The notes under the pieces: model-generated
Seen by the model: the letters and a program-made list of their open reading frames with translations, nothing else
What the model was told of the DNA's origin: nothing
The model's database searches: none
In this document: positions 1 through 8,373 of the stretch, in pieces
Layout of the letters: each line of letters opens with the position of its first letter
Numbering within the stretch: the stretch's first letter is position 1
Position numbers and translations under genes: made by a program
From: Hymenobacter daecheongensis DSM 21074
Lineage (GTDB): Bacteria > Bacteroidota > Bacteroidia > Cytophagales > Hymenobacteraceae
DNA length: 64,000 bases
Direction of reading: 5' to 3'
Assembly (NCBI RefSeq): GCF_900141805.1
Contig: NZ_FQYN01000001.1
Coordinates: forward strand, 496,001 to 560,000

Positions 1-1
1 C

Positions 2-133
2 GGCACCTACCGCGTGCAGGCTTTCCCCACCGTCACGGCCCCCAGCAACCAAAGCCCCTACAAAGTTCAGGAGGCTTCGGGCGTAACGGTGACGACCAAC
101 ACCACGACCACACAGAACTTCACGCTGCAGTAA
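2..133 (+). CDS. C-terminal end of a protein cut by the window edge
   Basis: An open frame enters from the left edge and stops with TAA at 131-133. The last 43 residues are rich in Thr, Val and Asn and end in FTLQ. This looks like the last strand of a beta-sandwich domain such as a carboxypeptidase-regulatory or Ig-like repeat in a secreted protein. The protein cannot be identified from this fragment. A strong terminator follows at once. Confidence 0.6.
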   Translation, partial: GTYRVQAFPTVTAPSNQSPYKVQEASGVTVTTNTTTTQNFTLQ

Positions 134-153
134 GCTTCGCAGTTTTGAATAGC

Positions 154-189
154 AAAAAGCCTGTTTCCAGCATTGGAAACAGGCTTTTT
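154..189 (+). terminator. Intrinsic terminator, probably bidirectional
   Basis: A near-perfect stem (AAAAAGCCTGTTTCCA paired with its complement) with a four-base loop ends in a T run. It lies 21 bases after the stop of the left-edge gene. Confidence 0.85.
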
Positions 190-196
190 GATTTAC

Positions 197-304
197 CGTC
201 TGTCATCCTGAGCTTGCGAAGGACCTTATCACGGTAGAGTAATCATTGTTCTTACAACTCGTTCAGCCGTGATAAGGTCCTTCGCAAGCTCAGGATGACA
301 GACG
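197..304. repeat. Family A inverted repeat (GTCATCCTGAGC type), copy 1
   Basis: The arms begin CGTCTGTCATCCTGAGC, run through GCGAAGGACCTTATCACGG, and return as the reverse complement around a loop of about 35 bases. It lies between two convergent genes. Related copies occur at 6096, 13068, 14711 and 27648. Confidence 0.85.
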
Positions 305-325
305 TATGGTATTTGCCGAAAAGGC

Positions 326-946
326 TCAAGCCAGCCTCTGCAGCAGCGCCAGCAGCTCTCCCTGAGTCGTCTGGGTTTTGTCGTGGGCGTACCAAGCGTG
401 CACCTGCTCGGCGTACTGCTCGTGGGTGGCGCCCTGGGCTTTCAGGTCAAGCAGCAGTTTCTGGGCCGGGGCGGGGCGTGGGCCCCACTGCGCTACTTCG
501 GTCAGCGTATCGGGATGCAGCACCACCAGCTTCGGAATAGCGCGGGCCCCGTTGGTGAGGTAGCGGTCCATGAGGGCGGGATGCTCGTCGCGCAGCACGT
601 AGTGGGTGCTGATTTTGCCGCCCGAGGCCTGCGCTATGGCTTCCAGCACGGGCACAATCTGGGAAGCGTCGCCGCACCAGCCTTCGGTGATGATAAGCCA
701 GACGTAGCGCTGCCGCAGGCCGGCCAGCGCCGTTTGCACGGCCGGCAGCAGGTGCGTGGTTTTGTCGAGGCGACGCATGCGCTGCAAGTTCAGGCGCGTG
801 TAATCGGTCAGGGCTTCCGACTGCTCGGGGCCGGTGGTTTTGCCGTCGGCCAGCAACTCATCAATCAGCTTCCGGTAGGCCGGATAGGAATACGCCGCGG
901 CTAATTGCTCGGCAGAGACGATGGGGGAAACAACAGCGGTAGGCAT
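326..946 (-). CDS. Thioredoxin-family protein
   Basis: A 206-residue protein. After an N-terminal helical part comes a thioredoxin-like core with the active-site-like motif EGWCGDAS near residue 90 and a cis-proline segment RAIPKLVVL near residue 137. The motif has one cysteine where classical thioredoxins have CxxC, so it is probably not a general dithiol reductase. I recall this family in Bacteroidota and Firmicutes as an uncharacterised thioredoxin-family protein. It has no signal peptide and is probably cytoplasmic. It converges on the left-edge gene across a family A repeat. Start: ATG at 944-946. Confidence 0.8.
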   Translation of the reverse strand: MPTAVVSPIVSAEQLAAAYSYPAYRKLIDELLADGKTTGPEQSEALTDYTRLNLQRMRRLDKTTHLLPAVQTALAGLRQRYVWLIITEGWCGDASQIVPVLEAIAQASGGKISTHYVLRDEHPALMDRYLTNGARAIPKLVVLHPDTLTEVAQWGPRPAPAQKLLLDLKAQGATHEQYAEQVHAWYAHDKTQTTQGELLALLQRLA

Positions 947-992
947 AGGGCGAGGCGAAAACGGTGGGAAGGCAGATGCTCCTTAAACCCCA

Positions 993-1024
993 AAACCCCG
1001 GCCGGGTTGCGCCGGTCGGGGTTT
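993..1024 (-). terminator. Intrinsic terminator of the DinB-like gene
   Basis: A GC-rich stem (AAACCCCGGCCGG with its near-complement, one G-U pair) with a five-base loop. On the minus strand it is followed by TTTT. It lies 28 bases beyond the stop of the DinB-like gene. Confidence 0.7.
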
Positions 1025-1052
1025 AGAAGTGTGAATAGAGCAAGCGAAAAAG

Positions 1053-1550
1053 TTACAGGCTCACCGTCTCCTTGCCCGCCGCCGACAGCTCGCGGCAGTA
1101 GGTAATGAAGTCGGTGTTGATGGGCTCCAGCCCCTGCTCGCGCAGCTTAATGGCCACCTGGCCGCGGTGATAATTGCCGTGAATGGGTAGGTGCGTGTAG
1201 ATATCCGATACCTGGCTGGTAAACGACTCGCCGGCCGAGTTGGTGTAGCTAATCAGGCGGTGCAGCTCGGTTTCATCGGCTTCGGCGGCCATGCGGTATA
1301 CGCGGGCCGTCGATTGCTCGTGCCAGTAGTGCAGGCCGGCCAGATCGTGCTCCTGCCACACTTTCACGGGGCTGGGCGTGGCGGTGAGGCGGCCAATCCA
1401 GATAGACTGGGCATTGAGTACGTGGCTGAACAGGCGCAGCACATTGGCCGGAATAGTGGCCCCGCCGGCTACCAGGCGGTCGAGGTGGCTGAGCAGGGTT
1501 TCGTTGGCCCACACGTTGTAAGCCCCCAGTTTTTCAATGGTATTAATCAT
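1053..1550 (-). CDS. DinB-family protein (putative metal-dependent hydrolase)
   Basis: A 165-residue four-helix-bundle protein of the DinB/YfiT superfamily. The metal-binding pattern shows as an N-terminal His after YNVWANETLLSH, a middle helix with FSHVLNAQSIW, and the C-terminal HGNYHRGQVAIKLRE. Members include thiol-dependent S-transferases and bacillithiol enzymes; the substrate here is unknown. The frame is open 12 codons further upstream, but that region contains a TACCTTTG promoter box at 1584-1591. The ATG at 1548-1550 (MINTIEKLG) is therefore the better start. Confidence 0.82.
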   Translation of the reverse strand: MINTIEKLGAYNVWANETLLSHLDRLVAGGATIPANVLRLFSHVLNAQSIWIGRLTATPSPVKVWQEHDLAGLHYWHEQSTARVYRMAAEADETELHRLISYTNSAGESFTSQVSDIYTHLPIHGNYHRGQVAIKLREQGLEPINTDFITYCRELSAAGKETVSL

Positions 1551-1583
1551 GTTCAAGGTGGTATGCGGTACTATACTCAGGGG

Positions 1584-1591
1584 CAAAGGTA
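1584..1591 (-). promoter_or_regulatory. -7 promoter box of the DinB-like gene
   Basis: TACCTTTG on the minus strand matches the Bacteroidota -7 consensus TAnnTTTG. It lies 33 bases before the chosen ATG, which excludes the longer open frame as the translated one. I see no convincing -33 box. Confidence 0.5.
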
Positions 1592-1660
1592 GCCCTCGAA
1601 ACTGAGCGGCGGCCTCGGACGAAACCGTTTTCCGCCTCTGCAGCTACCCCTCGCCGGCCC

Positions 1661-2128
1661 TTACCGGGGGTCTTGCCAGACCAGCATTTCGGCGGTTCGT
1701 TTTTTGGTGAAGTCGGCGCAGTTGCCGTCGCCGCGGCCGGTGATGCCGCCGTCGGGGTGGCAAAGCACCTTGCCTTTGGCATCGTATACGGTGCTAAACT
1801 GGTCGCAGCAGGGTGCGGTTTCGAAGTACACCGCCTCGCCATTGTAGCGGTAGCGGTAGATGTGGATGGGCGGGTTCAGCTTGGGTTCGGCCAGGTGACT
1901 CTGAATACGGGCTTCCAGCCACCGGGGCCGGGCCGTGGTATCGAATGCGGCGGGGCGGTTGCGGGTCAGGTTGGTGGTGTTGGCGCTGGTGGGGTTGGGC
2001 GTATCGGGGCCGCTCACGCTGCCCGATACCGGCGCATCGGTGGGGGTAGTAACGGCCACGCCCCGCTGGCAGGCCCCGGTGAGAAGCAGTGCGGCAGAGC
2101 TAACGGCAAAAAACAGGGTCGGACGCAT
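1661..2128 (-). CDS. Small lipoprotein, DUF6970-like
   Basis: A 155-residue lipoprotein. The signal peptide MRPTLFFAVSSAALLLTGAC has a lipobox ending at Cys20, so the mature protein should be lipid-anchored. A Thr/Asn/Pro-rich linker is followed by a compact domain with PPIHIYRYRYNGEAVY, a Cys-Cys pair (APCCDQF), then VLCHPDGG and GDGNCADF. This four-cysteine pattern resembles, from memory, DUF6970; the function is unknown. ATGs lie at 2132-2134 and 2126-2128; I chose the second for the best signal peptide. The upstream side is a word-array inverted repeat. Confidence 0.75.
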   Translation of the reverse strand: MRPTLFFAVSSAALLLTGACQRGVAVTTPTDAPVSGSVSGPDTPNPTSANTTNLTRNRPAAFDTTARPRWLEARIQSHLAEPKLNPPIHIYRYRYNGEAVYFETAPCCDQFSTVYDAKGKVLCHPDGGITGRGDGNCADFTKKRTAEMLVWQDPR

Positions 2129-2133
2129 GGGCA

Positions 2134-2296
2134 TCAATGAGCAATGAACGATGAGGAATGAGCAGTTGGCTGATCAGGAAACGACCGTACTTGCTTACGC
2201 CGGCCTGACCCAATTGTTCCTGCCGGCCCTTACCTGCTCCTTTCATATTCCTTGCTCATTCTTCCTTGCTGATTGGTCATTGCTCCTTGATCATTG
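2134..2296. repeat. Word-array inverted repeat, 7-nt word AATGAGC
   Basis: The left arm reads ATGAGCA, ATGAACG, ATGAGGA, ATGAGCAG. The right arm, read from the other side, is a longer run of the same kind (AATGATC, AAGGAGC, AATGACC, AATCAGC, AAGGAAG, AATGAGC, AAGGAAT). The period is 7. Read inward, each arm is dense in TGA. The dgkA stop codon is one of these TGA triplets. Confidence 0.75.
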
Positions 2297-2678
2297 CCAG
2301 AAGCGGCGGGCCAAACACCAGCAGCCCCACCACCAGCGCCGCCACCGCTACCACCAGCACCGCGCCGGCCGCCACGTCTTTGGCCCGGCCCGCCAGCGCG
2401 TGGTACTCCGGCGACACCAGATCGGTGAGGGCCTCCACGGCCGTGTTCAGCAGCTCCGCGCTCCACACCACCCCGATGGCCAGCGCCACCAAGGCCCACT
2501 CCAGCCGCGTGATGCCGAGACAAAACCCCAGCCCCACCGCCGCCGCCGTGGCCGCCGCGTGGAAGCGCAGATGCACCTCCGTGCGCAACGCCGCCGCCAC
2601 CCCGCGAAACGCGTGGCCGAAGCTGGCTATGCGGCGGCGCAGCCGGCCAGCGTGGGCATCGGGCTTAGCCCCGGGCAT
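2277..2678 (-). CDS. dgkA: Diacylglycerol kinase family membrane protein
   Basis: A 133-residue DgkA-type integral membrane kinase phosphorylating diacylglycerol or undecaprenol with ATP. The family signature ELLNTAVEALTDLVSPEYHALAGRAKDVAAGAV (residues about 75-108) is clear up to its Ala-rich end, and three hydrophobic segments are present. Length is normal. The start ATG at 2676-2678 overlaps the end of the upstream GNAT gene by 14 bases, suggesting coupled translation. The last residues (IKEQ) and the TGA stop are encoded inside the arm of a word-array repeat, so the natural C-terminus may have been remodelled by that repeat. Confidence 0.9.
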   Translation of the reverse strand: MPGAKPDAHAGRLRRRIASFGHAFRGVAAALRTEVHLRFHAAATAAAVGLGFCLGITRLEWALVALAIGVVWSAELLNTAVEALTDLVSPEYHALAGRAKDVAAGAVLVVAVAALVVGLLVFGPPLLAMIKEQ

Positions 2679-3261
2679 CGAATTCCTGAAAAACTGTTTT
2701 GCGCAGCACGTCCCATTCCGGCTTCAGAATGCTGAAATATACGGAGTCGCGGCGGCGGCCGCCCTGCGTGGGCATGTGGCTGCGCAGGGTGCCCTCCTCG
2801 GTAGCACCCATGCGGCGCATCGCCTCGCGCGACTGCCAGTTCAGGGCATCGGTTTTCAGCTCCACCCGCTCGCAGCCCAGCTCGCCAAAGGCATATTTGA
2901 GCAGCAGGTGCTTCACGGCGCGGTTCAGGCCGGTGCGCTGAAAATCGCGCCCCAGCCACGTCCAGCCGATTTCCAGGCGCTTGTCTTCCAGCGCAAAGCT
3001 GCCGTAGCTGGTGCTGCCCACCACGCGGCCCGAAGTGCGGTCGATGATGGCGAATGGGTAGCGGCGGTGCTGCGCCCGGTCGTGGGCTGCCTGGGTCAGG
3101 TAGGCCGCCAGCCCCACCGCATCGCCGGGATTGGGCGTGGTGGTGAAGCGCCAGATTTCGGGGTCGAAAATAACGGCCTTGAGGTCGTCAAAGTCCGAAG
3201 CTTCCAACGGCCGCAGCCGGACGCGGGCGTTTTCGAGGGTGATGCAGCGGGAGCAGTCCAT
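2665..3261 (-). CDS. GNAT acetyltransferase, RimJ/RimL-like
   Basis: A 198-residue GNAT N-acetyltransferase, probably using acetyl-CoA on a protein N-terminus or small amine. It shows ARVRLRPLEASDFDDL at the N-terminus, a core strand VVGSTSYGSF, the acetyl-CoA loop region WLGRDFQRTGLNRAVKHLLL (a variant of Q/RxxGxG/A), and ELKTDALNWQSREAMRRMGA, typical of RimJ/RimL relatives. The longer frame runs 10 codons back into the terminator of the preceding gene, so the ATG at 3259-3261 (MDCSRC) is preferred. Confidence 0.88.
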   Translation of the reverse strand: MDCSRCITLENARVRLRPLEASDFDDLKAVIFDPEIWRFTTTPNPGDAVGLAAYLTQAAHDRAQHRRYPFAIIDRTSGRVVGSTSYGSFALEDKRLEIGWTWLGRDFQRTGLNRAVKHLLLKYAFGELGCERVELKTDALNWQSREAMRRMGATEEGTLRSHMPTQGGRRRDSVYFSILKPEWDVLRKTVFQEFDARG

Positions 3262-3296
3262 ATGGGGGAGTTGGAGCCGCAAAGATGCCAAAAAAG

Positions 3297-3331
3297 CAAA
3301 AGCCGCTGTTCCGGCGGAATCAGCGGCTTTC
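3297..3331 (-). terminator. Intrinsic terminator of the 62-residue gene
   Basis: The stem AAAGCCGCTG pairs with CAGCGGCTTT. On the minus strand the hairpin runs into TGCTTTTTTGG. It lies about 20 bases beyond the stop of the gene at 3352. Confidence 0.75.
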
Positions 3332-3351
3332 GCGGTGACAGATGTTAACGC

Positions 3352-3540
3352 CTAAAAAGCGTAGGTATAGCCGGGAATTTGCGGCTGAGGCAGCAATTCC
3401 CACACTTCATGGCCGGCTTCCGTCACGAAAGCCAAGCGTGCCTTGCCAGGTTCGAACACCGGCCTGGCTCGCTTGCGGGCCTCCCGCTCCGCCTGACGCG
3501 GGTCGTTGCGCTTAGAAGTTTTCTTGAAAGATGATTTCAT
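3352..3540 (-). CDS. Small basic hypothetical protein
   Basis: A 62-residue protein with a very basic N-terminal half (KKTSKRNDPRQAEREARKRARP) and a C-terminal half with aromatic residues (HEVWELLPQ, GYTYAF). I do not recognise a family. It overlaps the 3' end of the upstream 175-residue gene by 29 bases and has its own terminator, which supports a real two-gene operon. ATGs exist at 3544-3546 and 3538-3540; the second gives MKSSFKK. Confidence 0.55.
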   Translation of the reverse strand: MKSSFKKTSKRNDPRQAEREARKRARPVFEPGKARLAFVTEAGHEVWELLPQPQIPGYTYAF

Positions 3541-4039
3541 ATGCATCAATGATTGCCTGACAAACAGCGGGTTGACGCGCTTTGTTCAGCGGTAAAACAA
3601 ATATACTGCTCTGCTCCGGGATGGTGTCAACAGTGTACCGTTGAGGATCAATCTTTTGTTCGAGCATAGCCTTGTATAGTCTGAACCGTTTGGTATTCTC
3701 ATCCGATGTCTCGTCCAGCATAGCCGCCGCCACAAATCCGAAGCACGCCTCCGGATCGTGGCGGATGGTGCGGGCAATGATGTCGAGTACCGTAGCGCCC
3801 AGCTTGCCGGCCGCGTGCTGGTGCGTGCGCAGCCGGTAGCGGTTCACGTTCTGTACTTTGGCGTAGAAATCAACAGTATAGAGGTGGCCGTCGTAGGCAC
3901 GCACTTCCACCAGATACTTGCGCCGCGAACTGGGCGAGTGCAGAAAGAACTTGTAAATCCACTCGAAGCGCCAGCTGCCCAACCCCGTCCGGTTGCGGTT
4001 GCGCTGCACCAGGCGGTATGGTTGGATGGCGTTGAACAC
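3512..4039 (-). CDS. Hypothetical protein, start possibly displaced by a repeat
   Basis: A 175-residue cytoplasmic protein of no family I recognise. Features: an aromatic/basic region SWRFEWIYKFFLHSPSSRRKYLVEVRAYDGHLYTVDFYAK (given here only as a landmark, residues 22-61), then helical segments and a C-terminus predicted to pack as beta-alpha (SIFVLPLNKARQPA). The first start codon in frame is GTG at 4037-4039. The frame stays open about 17 codons further upstream, up to a TGA lying in the family D repeat, without an ATG. Insertion of that repeat may have removed the original start. The 62-residue gene overlaps its 3' end. Confidence 0.6.
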   Translation of the reverse strand: MFNAIQPYRLVQRNRNRTGLGSWRFEWIYKFFLHSPSSRRKYLVEVRAYDGHLYTVDFYAKVQNVNRYRLRTHQHAAGKLGATVLDIIARTIRHDPEACFGFVAAAMLDETSDENTKRFRLYKAMLEQKIDPQRYTVDTIPEQSSIFVLPLNKARQPAVCQAIIDAYEIIFQENF

Positions 4040-4088
4040 GTGCTTTGGGATGAAGCTGTTTAGGAAGTTGTCTAAACCAGATCCAGCA

Positions 4089-4185
4089 CGTCATTCCGAG
4101 CGAAGCCGAGGAATCTCGCGTGCTGATGTTGGATTACTAATCCCGTGTCAGCACGCGAGATTCCTCGGCTTCGCTCGGAATGACG
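4089..4185. repeat. Family D inverted repeat (GTCATTCCGAGC type)
   Basis: Perfect arms CGTCATTCCGAGCGAAGCCG...GAATCTCGCGTGCTGA return in inverse order around a loop of about 20 bases. It lies 28 bases beyond the fumC stop and just before the 175-residue gene. The termini resemble families A and B (GTCAT, three variable bases, GAG). Confidence 0.85.
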
Positions 4186-4212
4186 CTCTTTTACAGAAGC
4201 TGCTTGGCAGCC

Positions 4213-5619
4213 CTATTTCTTCAGCTCGCCCACCATATCCTCCGGCTTCAGCCACTCATCAAACTCGGCCTCCGTCAGATAGCCGAGCTGCAGGGCCGTT
4301 TCCTTCAGCGTTGAGCCGTTTTTGTGGGCCGTTTGGGCAATTTCGGCAGCTTTGTAGTAGCCGATGTGCGGGTTCAGGGCCGTTACGAGCATCAAGGACG
4401 AATCGACGTGCTTCTTGATGTTGGCCTCGATGGGCTGAATGCCCTCGGCGCACCGGTCGTTGAACGACACGCACACGTCGCCGATGAGGCGGGCCGAGTG
4501 CAGGAAGTTGTAGATCATCACGGGCTTGAACACGTTCAGCTCGAAGTGCCCGCTCATGCCACCAATGTTGATGGCCACGTCGTTGCCCATCACCTGGGCC
4601 GCTACCATCGTCATGGCTTCGCACTGGGTAGGGTTCACCTTGCCGGGCATGATGCTGGAGCCGGGCTCATTGTCGGGAATGTGCAGCTCGCCGATGCCGG
4701 CGCGGGGGCCCGAGGCCAGCAAACGAATATCGTTGCCGATTTTCATCAGCGAAGCGGCCACCGTTTTCAACGCCCCGTGGGCTTCCACAATGGCGTCGTG
4801 GGCGGCCAGGGCCTCAAACTTGTTTTCGGCCGTGATGAAGGGCAGGCCGGTGAGGTCGGCAATGTGCTTGGCTACGTTCTCCGAATAGCCGGCGGGCGTG
4901 TTGATGCCGGTGCCCACGGCCGTGCCGCCCAGGGCCAGCTCGCTCAGGTGAGCCAGCGTGTTTTTGATGGCCCGCAGGCCGTGGTCGAGCTGCGACACGT
5001 AGCCCGAAAACTCCTGCCCCACCGTCAGCGGGGTGGCATCCATGAGGTGCGTGCGGCCGATTTTGACGATGTGCATAAACTGCTGGCTCTTGGCTTTGAG
5101 CGTGTCGCGCAGCTTTTCGATACCGGGAATGGTGACCTCAACCAGAATTTTGTAGGCGGCAATGTGCATGGCCGTCGGGAACGTGTCGTTGGAGCTTTGG
5201 CTCTTGTTCACATCGTCGTTGGGGGCCAATACCTTCTTTTCGTCCTGGAGGCTGCCGCCCTGCAGCACGTGGCCGCGGTAGGCAATTACCTCGTTCACGT
5301 TCATGTTGCTCTGCGTGCCCGAGCCGGTTTGCCACACCACCAGCGGGAATTCCTTATCGAGCTTGCCATCCAGAATCTCGTCGCAGACGCGGCCAATGAG
5401 GTCGGCTTTTTCGGCGGGCAGAATGCCGGCGTCGCGGTTGGTAAGGGCGGCGGCTTTCTTTAGGTAGGCAAAAGCGCGGATGATTTCCTTGGGCATCCGG
5501 TTGATGTCCTGGGCAATCTGGAAGTTGTCGATGCTGCGCTGGGTCTGGGCGCCGAAGTAGGCGTCGGCCGGCACCTGCACGGTGCCCATGGTGTCTTTCT
5601 CGGTGCGGAACTGAGTCAT
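4213..5619 (-). CDS. fumC: Class II fumarate hydratase
   Basis: A 468-residue fumarase converting fumarate to malate in the TCA cycle, homotetrameric and cytoplasmic. The N-terminus [20 protein letters not shown], the GSGTQSNMN motif near residue 100, the [13 protein letters not shown] active-site region near residue 185, and the fumarase/aspartase signature [15 protein letters not shown] near residue 320 are all present. Its length matches FumC. The frame is open 25 codons upstream, but ATG at 5617-5619 gives the usual N-terminus (MTQFRTEKD). A TACTTTTG box lies 63 bases upstream. Confidence 0.97.
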   Translation of the reverse strand: MTQFRTEKDTMGTVQVPADAYFGAQTQRSIDNFQIAQDINRMPKEIIRAFAYLKKAAALTNRDAGILPAEKADLIGRVCDEILDGKLDKEFPLVVWQTGSGTQSNMNVNEVIAYRGHVLQGGSLQDEKKVLAPNDDVNKSQSSNDTFPTAMHIAAYKILVEVTIPGIEKLRDTLKAKSQQFMHIVKIGRTHLMDATPLTVGQEFSGYVSQLDHGLRAIKNTLAHLSELALGGTAVGTGINTPAGYSENVAKHIADLTGLPFITAENKFEALAAHDAIVEAHGALKTVAASLMKIGNDIRLLASGPRAGIGELHIPDNEPGSSIMPGKVNPTQCEAMTMVAAQVMGNDVAINIGGMSGHFELNVFKPVMIYNFLHSARLIGDVCVSFNDRCAEGIQPIEANIKKHVDSSLMLVTALNPHIGYYKAAEIAQTAHKNGSTLKETALQLGYLTEAEFDEWLKPEDMVGELKK

Positions 5620-5681
5620 GCTGCTGGCGGGGATGAAGAGGATAGGAAAACAAACCGGCGCGGGGCGGAGCCGGCGCGGCG

Positions 5682-5689
5682 CAAAAGTA
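5682..5689 (-). promoter_or_regulatory. -7 promoter box of fumC
   Basis: TACTTTTG on the minus strand matches TAnnTTTG exactly and lies 62 bases before the fumC ATG. It also overlaps the longer open frame, supporting the internal start. Confidence 0.5.
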
Positions 5690-5787
5690 CGCAACTACGC
5701 GCCGGGCACTACGCCTACCCCAAAATTCTGCCCCTCCCCCGCCGCACCGGCTGCGTATAGCCTTGAAACAACCAACCGATACCCGCC

Positions 5788-6027
5788 ATGAAAAAGACCT
5801 TTGAAGACGAATCCGATGCCCTTTCGGCGCAGCCCGATCAGCCTACCACGGCCCAGCCCGCCGCTACCACCACGCCCGGCACCGGCACCACTCCAATACC
5901 CCTGGCCGGCAACGGGGCTCCGGCCTACGGCCAGGTGCCGCTGAAAACGCAGCCCGACCAGCCCCAGGACATAACCCCCGGCGGCAGCGCCACCGCCCCC
6001 GAAAGTGGCGGCGGCTACAGCGGCTAG
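5788..6027 (+). CDS. Short disordered hypothetical protein
   Basis: A 79-residue protein made almost only of Pro, Thr, Ala, Gly, Gln and Asp, with QPDQP twice and a GGGYSG end. There is no signal peptide, hydrophobic core or cysteine, so it should be intrinsically disordered. The ATG at 5788 follows a gap of about 100 bases after the divergent fumC promoter. I do not recognise it. It resembles in style the disordered proteins at 30667 and 31232. Confidence 0.55.
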   Translation: MKKTFEDESDALSAQPDQPTTAQPAATTTPGTGTTPIPLAGNGAPAYGQVPLKTQPDQPQDITPGGSATAPESGGGYSG

Positions 6028-6095
6028 TCTGAGTTACTTCGGCCGCGCCGCCTGTCCTGGTGCCATTTGGCGTATGGAAAACGAAGGACCTTCCC

Positions 6096-6212
6096 GCGCC
6101 GCCTGTCATCCTGAGCTTGCGAAGGACCTTGTCAAGGAATAACGAGTCGTTGTTACGATAGTCGTTCAACTGGCATAAGGTCTTTCGCTGGGCTCAGGAT
6201 GACAGGCGGCGC
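6096..6212. repeat. Family A inverted repeat, copy 2, with a partial second copy
   Basis: Arms GCGCCGCCTGTCATCCTGAGC and its complement enclose GCGAAGGACCTT and a less conserved loop. A partial, diverged duplicate of the left arm (GCCGCCTGTCCTGG ... ACGAAGGACCTTCC) lies just before it at about 6045-6092. It lies between convergent genes, 10 bases from the stop at 6222. Confidence 0.8.
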
Positions 6213-6221
6213 GTCATTACT

Positions 6222-7385
6222 TCAAAAACTCACGGAAATCTCCACCGCCAAGTCGGCGCGGCGGCCGTTGGCGACGCCGGACTGCCAGGCGGGACCTTCG
6301 CAGATGAGGCGAATGGCTTCCGCATCGTAGTCGGGCCGCAGACTGCGCAGCACCCGGAAGTTTTCCAGCTTGCCGGCCGCCGTCACCGTGAATTGCAGGC
6401 GCACCGAGCCATCCAGGCCCTTAGCCGGCGGCTCGGGCCGGAAGTCAATTTCGCGCCGCAGATACTCGCGCAGCTTCCCATAGCCCCCCACGGGCTGCGG
6501 GCTAACGGTGACGGCCATCGGCAGCTTGGCCGGGCGGGCCGCGCCTTCCTCGCGGCTTGTTTTGGCAGTGGTCAAATCGGCTTTGGCGGCAATGCTGCCA
6601 ACTGTTACAGTATCGGGCTGCGGGGCATCGGCAGCTGTTGGCGGCGCTTGCGCAGCCGCAACCCCGGCGGCAGGAGTCGGCGCGGCCTGCGCACTGGCCT
6701 CATTCAGCGCTACTGGCGCCGCAGCCTTACCAGCCGCCACCGGCCCAGCCGCCCCAGTAGCGGCCGGGCGGGCCGGGCGCTTAGCCGCCAGCGCCCGCCG
6801 CCGCGCCGGCCGCCGGTCGGCCACCGGGGCCGGGGCGCGGGCCGGGGCGACAGCCGAAGCCGTTTCAGACCCGGCCATTTCAGGCCCGGCCGCAGCCGGC
6901 GGGCTGGCCGCCGCATCCATTGCCCCGGAGGCTAATGTTTCGGGCGCGGCGACGGGCGGCGCGGGCCGGGCCGGCGTAGCCACGGCTACCTCTTGCTCTT
7001 CCGCCGACTTGCCGTTGGGCCGCAGCCCAAACCAGGCCATGGTGCTCACGGCCAGCACTAGCAGCACCGCCGCCACGGCCCGCCAGCTAGCCGTGCCGCG
7101 CCGAGGCTCCGCTTCCTGCGCCACGCGCTGGTGCAGGCGGGTGCGCAGCGTAGCCAGGGCAGCCTCGGTAGTCGCGGCATCCGACAGGGCCAATCCTTCC
7201 AACACATCATGGCAGCGCGCACAGGCTAGTGTGTGGGCCTCAATACGGTGCTGCTCGGCGGCGGGCAGCGTGCCGGCCACGTACTGCCGCAGCAGGGACA
7301 GCGGCAGGTGCCCGGCCGCTGCCTTGTCGTGGGAGGGGGCAGCGGGGGGCGGCGGGGGCACGGGAGGCTGGTTAGCGGGCCGCAT
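6222..7385 (-). CDS. Anti-sigma factor with C-terminal TonB-like domain
   Basis: A 387-residue protein. Residues about 30-75 hold a zinc-finger anti-sigma-like segment (LLRQYVAGTLPAAEQHRIEAH, then CARC), followed by one transmembrane helix (VAAVLLVLAVSTMAWFGL, about 105-122), a long Ala/Pro-rich periplasmic linker, and a C-terminal TonB-like domain (GYGKLREYLRREI ... GSVRLQFTVTAAGKL ... LICEGPAWQSG). The start overlaps the sigma factor gene by 14 bases (ATG at 7383-7385), which fits coupled sigma/anti-sigma expression. It likely holds the sigma factor at the membrane; the TonB-like domain may sense an envelope partner. Confidence 0.8.
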   Translation of the reverse strand: MRPANQPPVPPPPPAAPSHDKAAAGHLPLSLLRQYVAGTLPAAEQHRIEAHTLACARCHDVLEGLALSDAATTEAALATLRTRLHQRVAQEAEPRRGTASWRAVAAVLLVLAVSTMAWFGLRPNGKSAEEQEVAVATPARPAPPVAAPETLASGAMDAAASPPAAAGPEMAGSETASAVAPARAPAPVADRRPARRRALAAKRPARPAATGAAGPVAAGKAAAPVALNEASAQAAPTPAAGVAAAQAPPTAADAPQPDTVTVGSIAAKADLTTAKTSREEGAARPAKLPMAVTVSPQPVGGYGKLREYLRREIDFRPEPPAKGLDGSVRLQFTVTAAGKLENFRVLRSLRPDYDAEAIRLICEGPAWQSGVANGRRADLAVEISVSF

Positions 7386-8007
7386 TGGCACTGGACGTAT
7401 GGTTGGGAGGTGAGGTGAGGGCGTGGCGGAGGTTACGCTTGCCGTTTTGCAGGTGGCTTTTCACCAGGCTCAGGTCGAAGCCGGTTTCGTGGGCAATGTC
7501 GCGGTAGCACTTTTTTTCGAGGTAAAACAGCTCCAGGCAGCGGCGTTGGGCGGCGGGCAAGCCGGCCAGCGCGTGCTCCAGGGCCTGCAGGCGCGCTTCG
7601 GTCAGCTCCTGCTCCTCGGCGTCATCGGTCAGATGCGCCGCGCCCACCGATTCCACACCGGCGGCATCGGGAAACTGCACCAGCACCGGCCCGCTCTCGG
7701 GTCCGGCCCGCTGGCGGCTGCGCAACATCATGAGGCAATGGTTGCGGGCGGTGGCGTGCAGCCAGGCCGGAAAGTGCGCCACCTCGTGGCGGCGCAGCGT
7801 GTCAATTAGCTTCTCGAATAGCTGCATCACGGCATCCTGCGCGTCTTCGTCGGGGCGCAGATACTTGCGGCAAATGGCAAATACCACCGGCATGTGCCGC
7901 TCATAGAGCACACCCAGGTCGGCCACCGCGCCGTGCTGGCGGTAGCGGGCGAGCAGCTCCGCATCGGAAAGCTCGGTGGGCGACGGGGGACGGCGGGAGA
8001 AAAACAT
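7372..8007 (-). CDS. ECF-type RNA polymerase sigma factor
   Basis: A 211-residue sigma-70 family factor. Region 2 shows LLARYRQHGAVADLGVLYE and CRKYLRPDEDAQDAVMQLFEKL. Region 4 shows LPAAQRRCLELFYLEKKCYRDIAHETGF followed by a recognition helix (LSLVKSHLQNGKRNLR). It directs transcription of an unknown regulon and is probably inhibited by the anti-sigma encoded immediately downstream. The ATG at 8005-8007 (MFFSRRPPSPTELSD) is chosen; the longer frame adds a non-conserved 62 residues through the probable promoter region. Confidence 0.88.
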   Translation of the reverse strand: MFFSRRPPSPTELSDAELLARYRQHGAVADLGVLYERHMPVVFAICRKYLRPDEDAQDAVMQLFEKLIDTLRRHEVAHFPAWLHATARNHCLMMLRSRQRAGPESGPVLVQFPDAAGVESVGAAHLTDDAEEQELTEARLQALEHALAGLPAAQRRCLELFYLEKKCYRDIAHETGFDLSLVKSHLQNGKRNLRHALTSPPNHTSSANAAR

Positions 8008-8373
8008 GACGAACGAGCCAGAGACGAAATGTACGCATTTGGCCGCGCTGAAACGCCGCCTTCTATCCCCATTCACCGACCACGAAAACCCGCTCGGGCT
8101 TTGACCCTGGCGCAGAATATTTTTGGCTGGATGTGTGGAATAAGCGGCCCCAGCGCATCTGGTCTTTGCAACGCTCCACTCCTGCTTCAGCATCTTCTGG
8201 CAGAGGGGGCCAGGTATCGGCGGGGAGGTGGCGGAACTTAAGAAACCGGCGGGCGCGGGCTGTTGCAGCAGCCGCGGCGGCCGGCTCCGCGCCTCCCCGC
8301 TCTGCGCTGGGTTCTGGGGTGGCCGCGTTAGCGCGCTTTTCTAGTGTTTCACAATAATTTACCTCACCATTCA
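8008..8373. other. Intergenic region between divergent genes
   Basis: A 366-base divergent region with no gene I can support. It should contain promoters for the sigma factor and for the gene at 8374. The best box on the minus strand is TACATTTC at 8029-8036, one mismatch from TAnnTTTG. Several GC-rich frames cross it but show no protein-like composition. Confidence 0.5.
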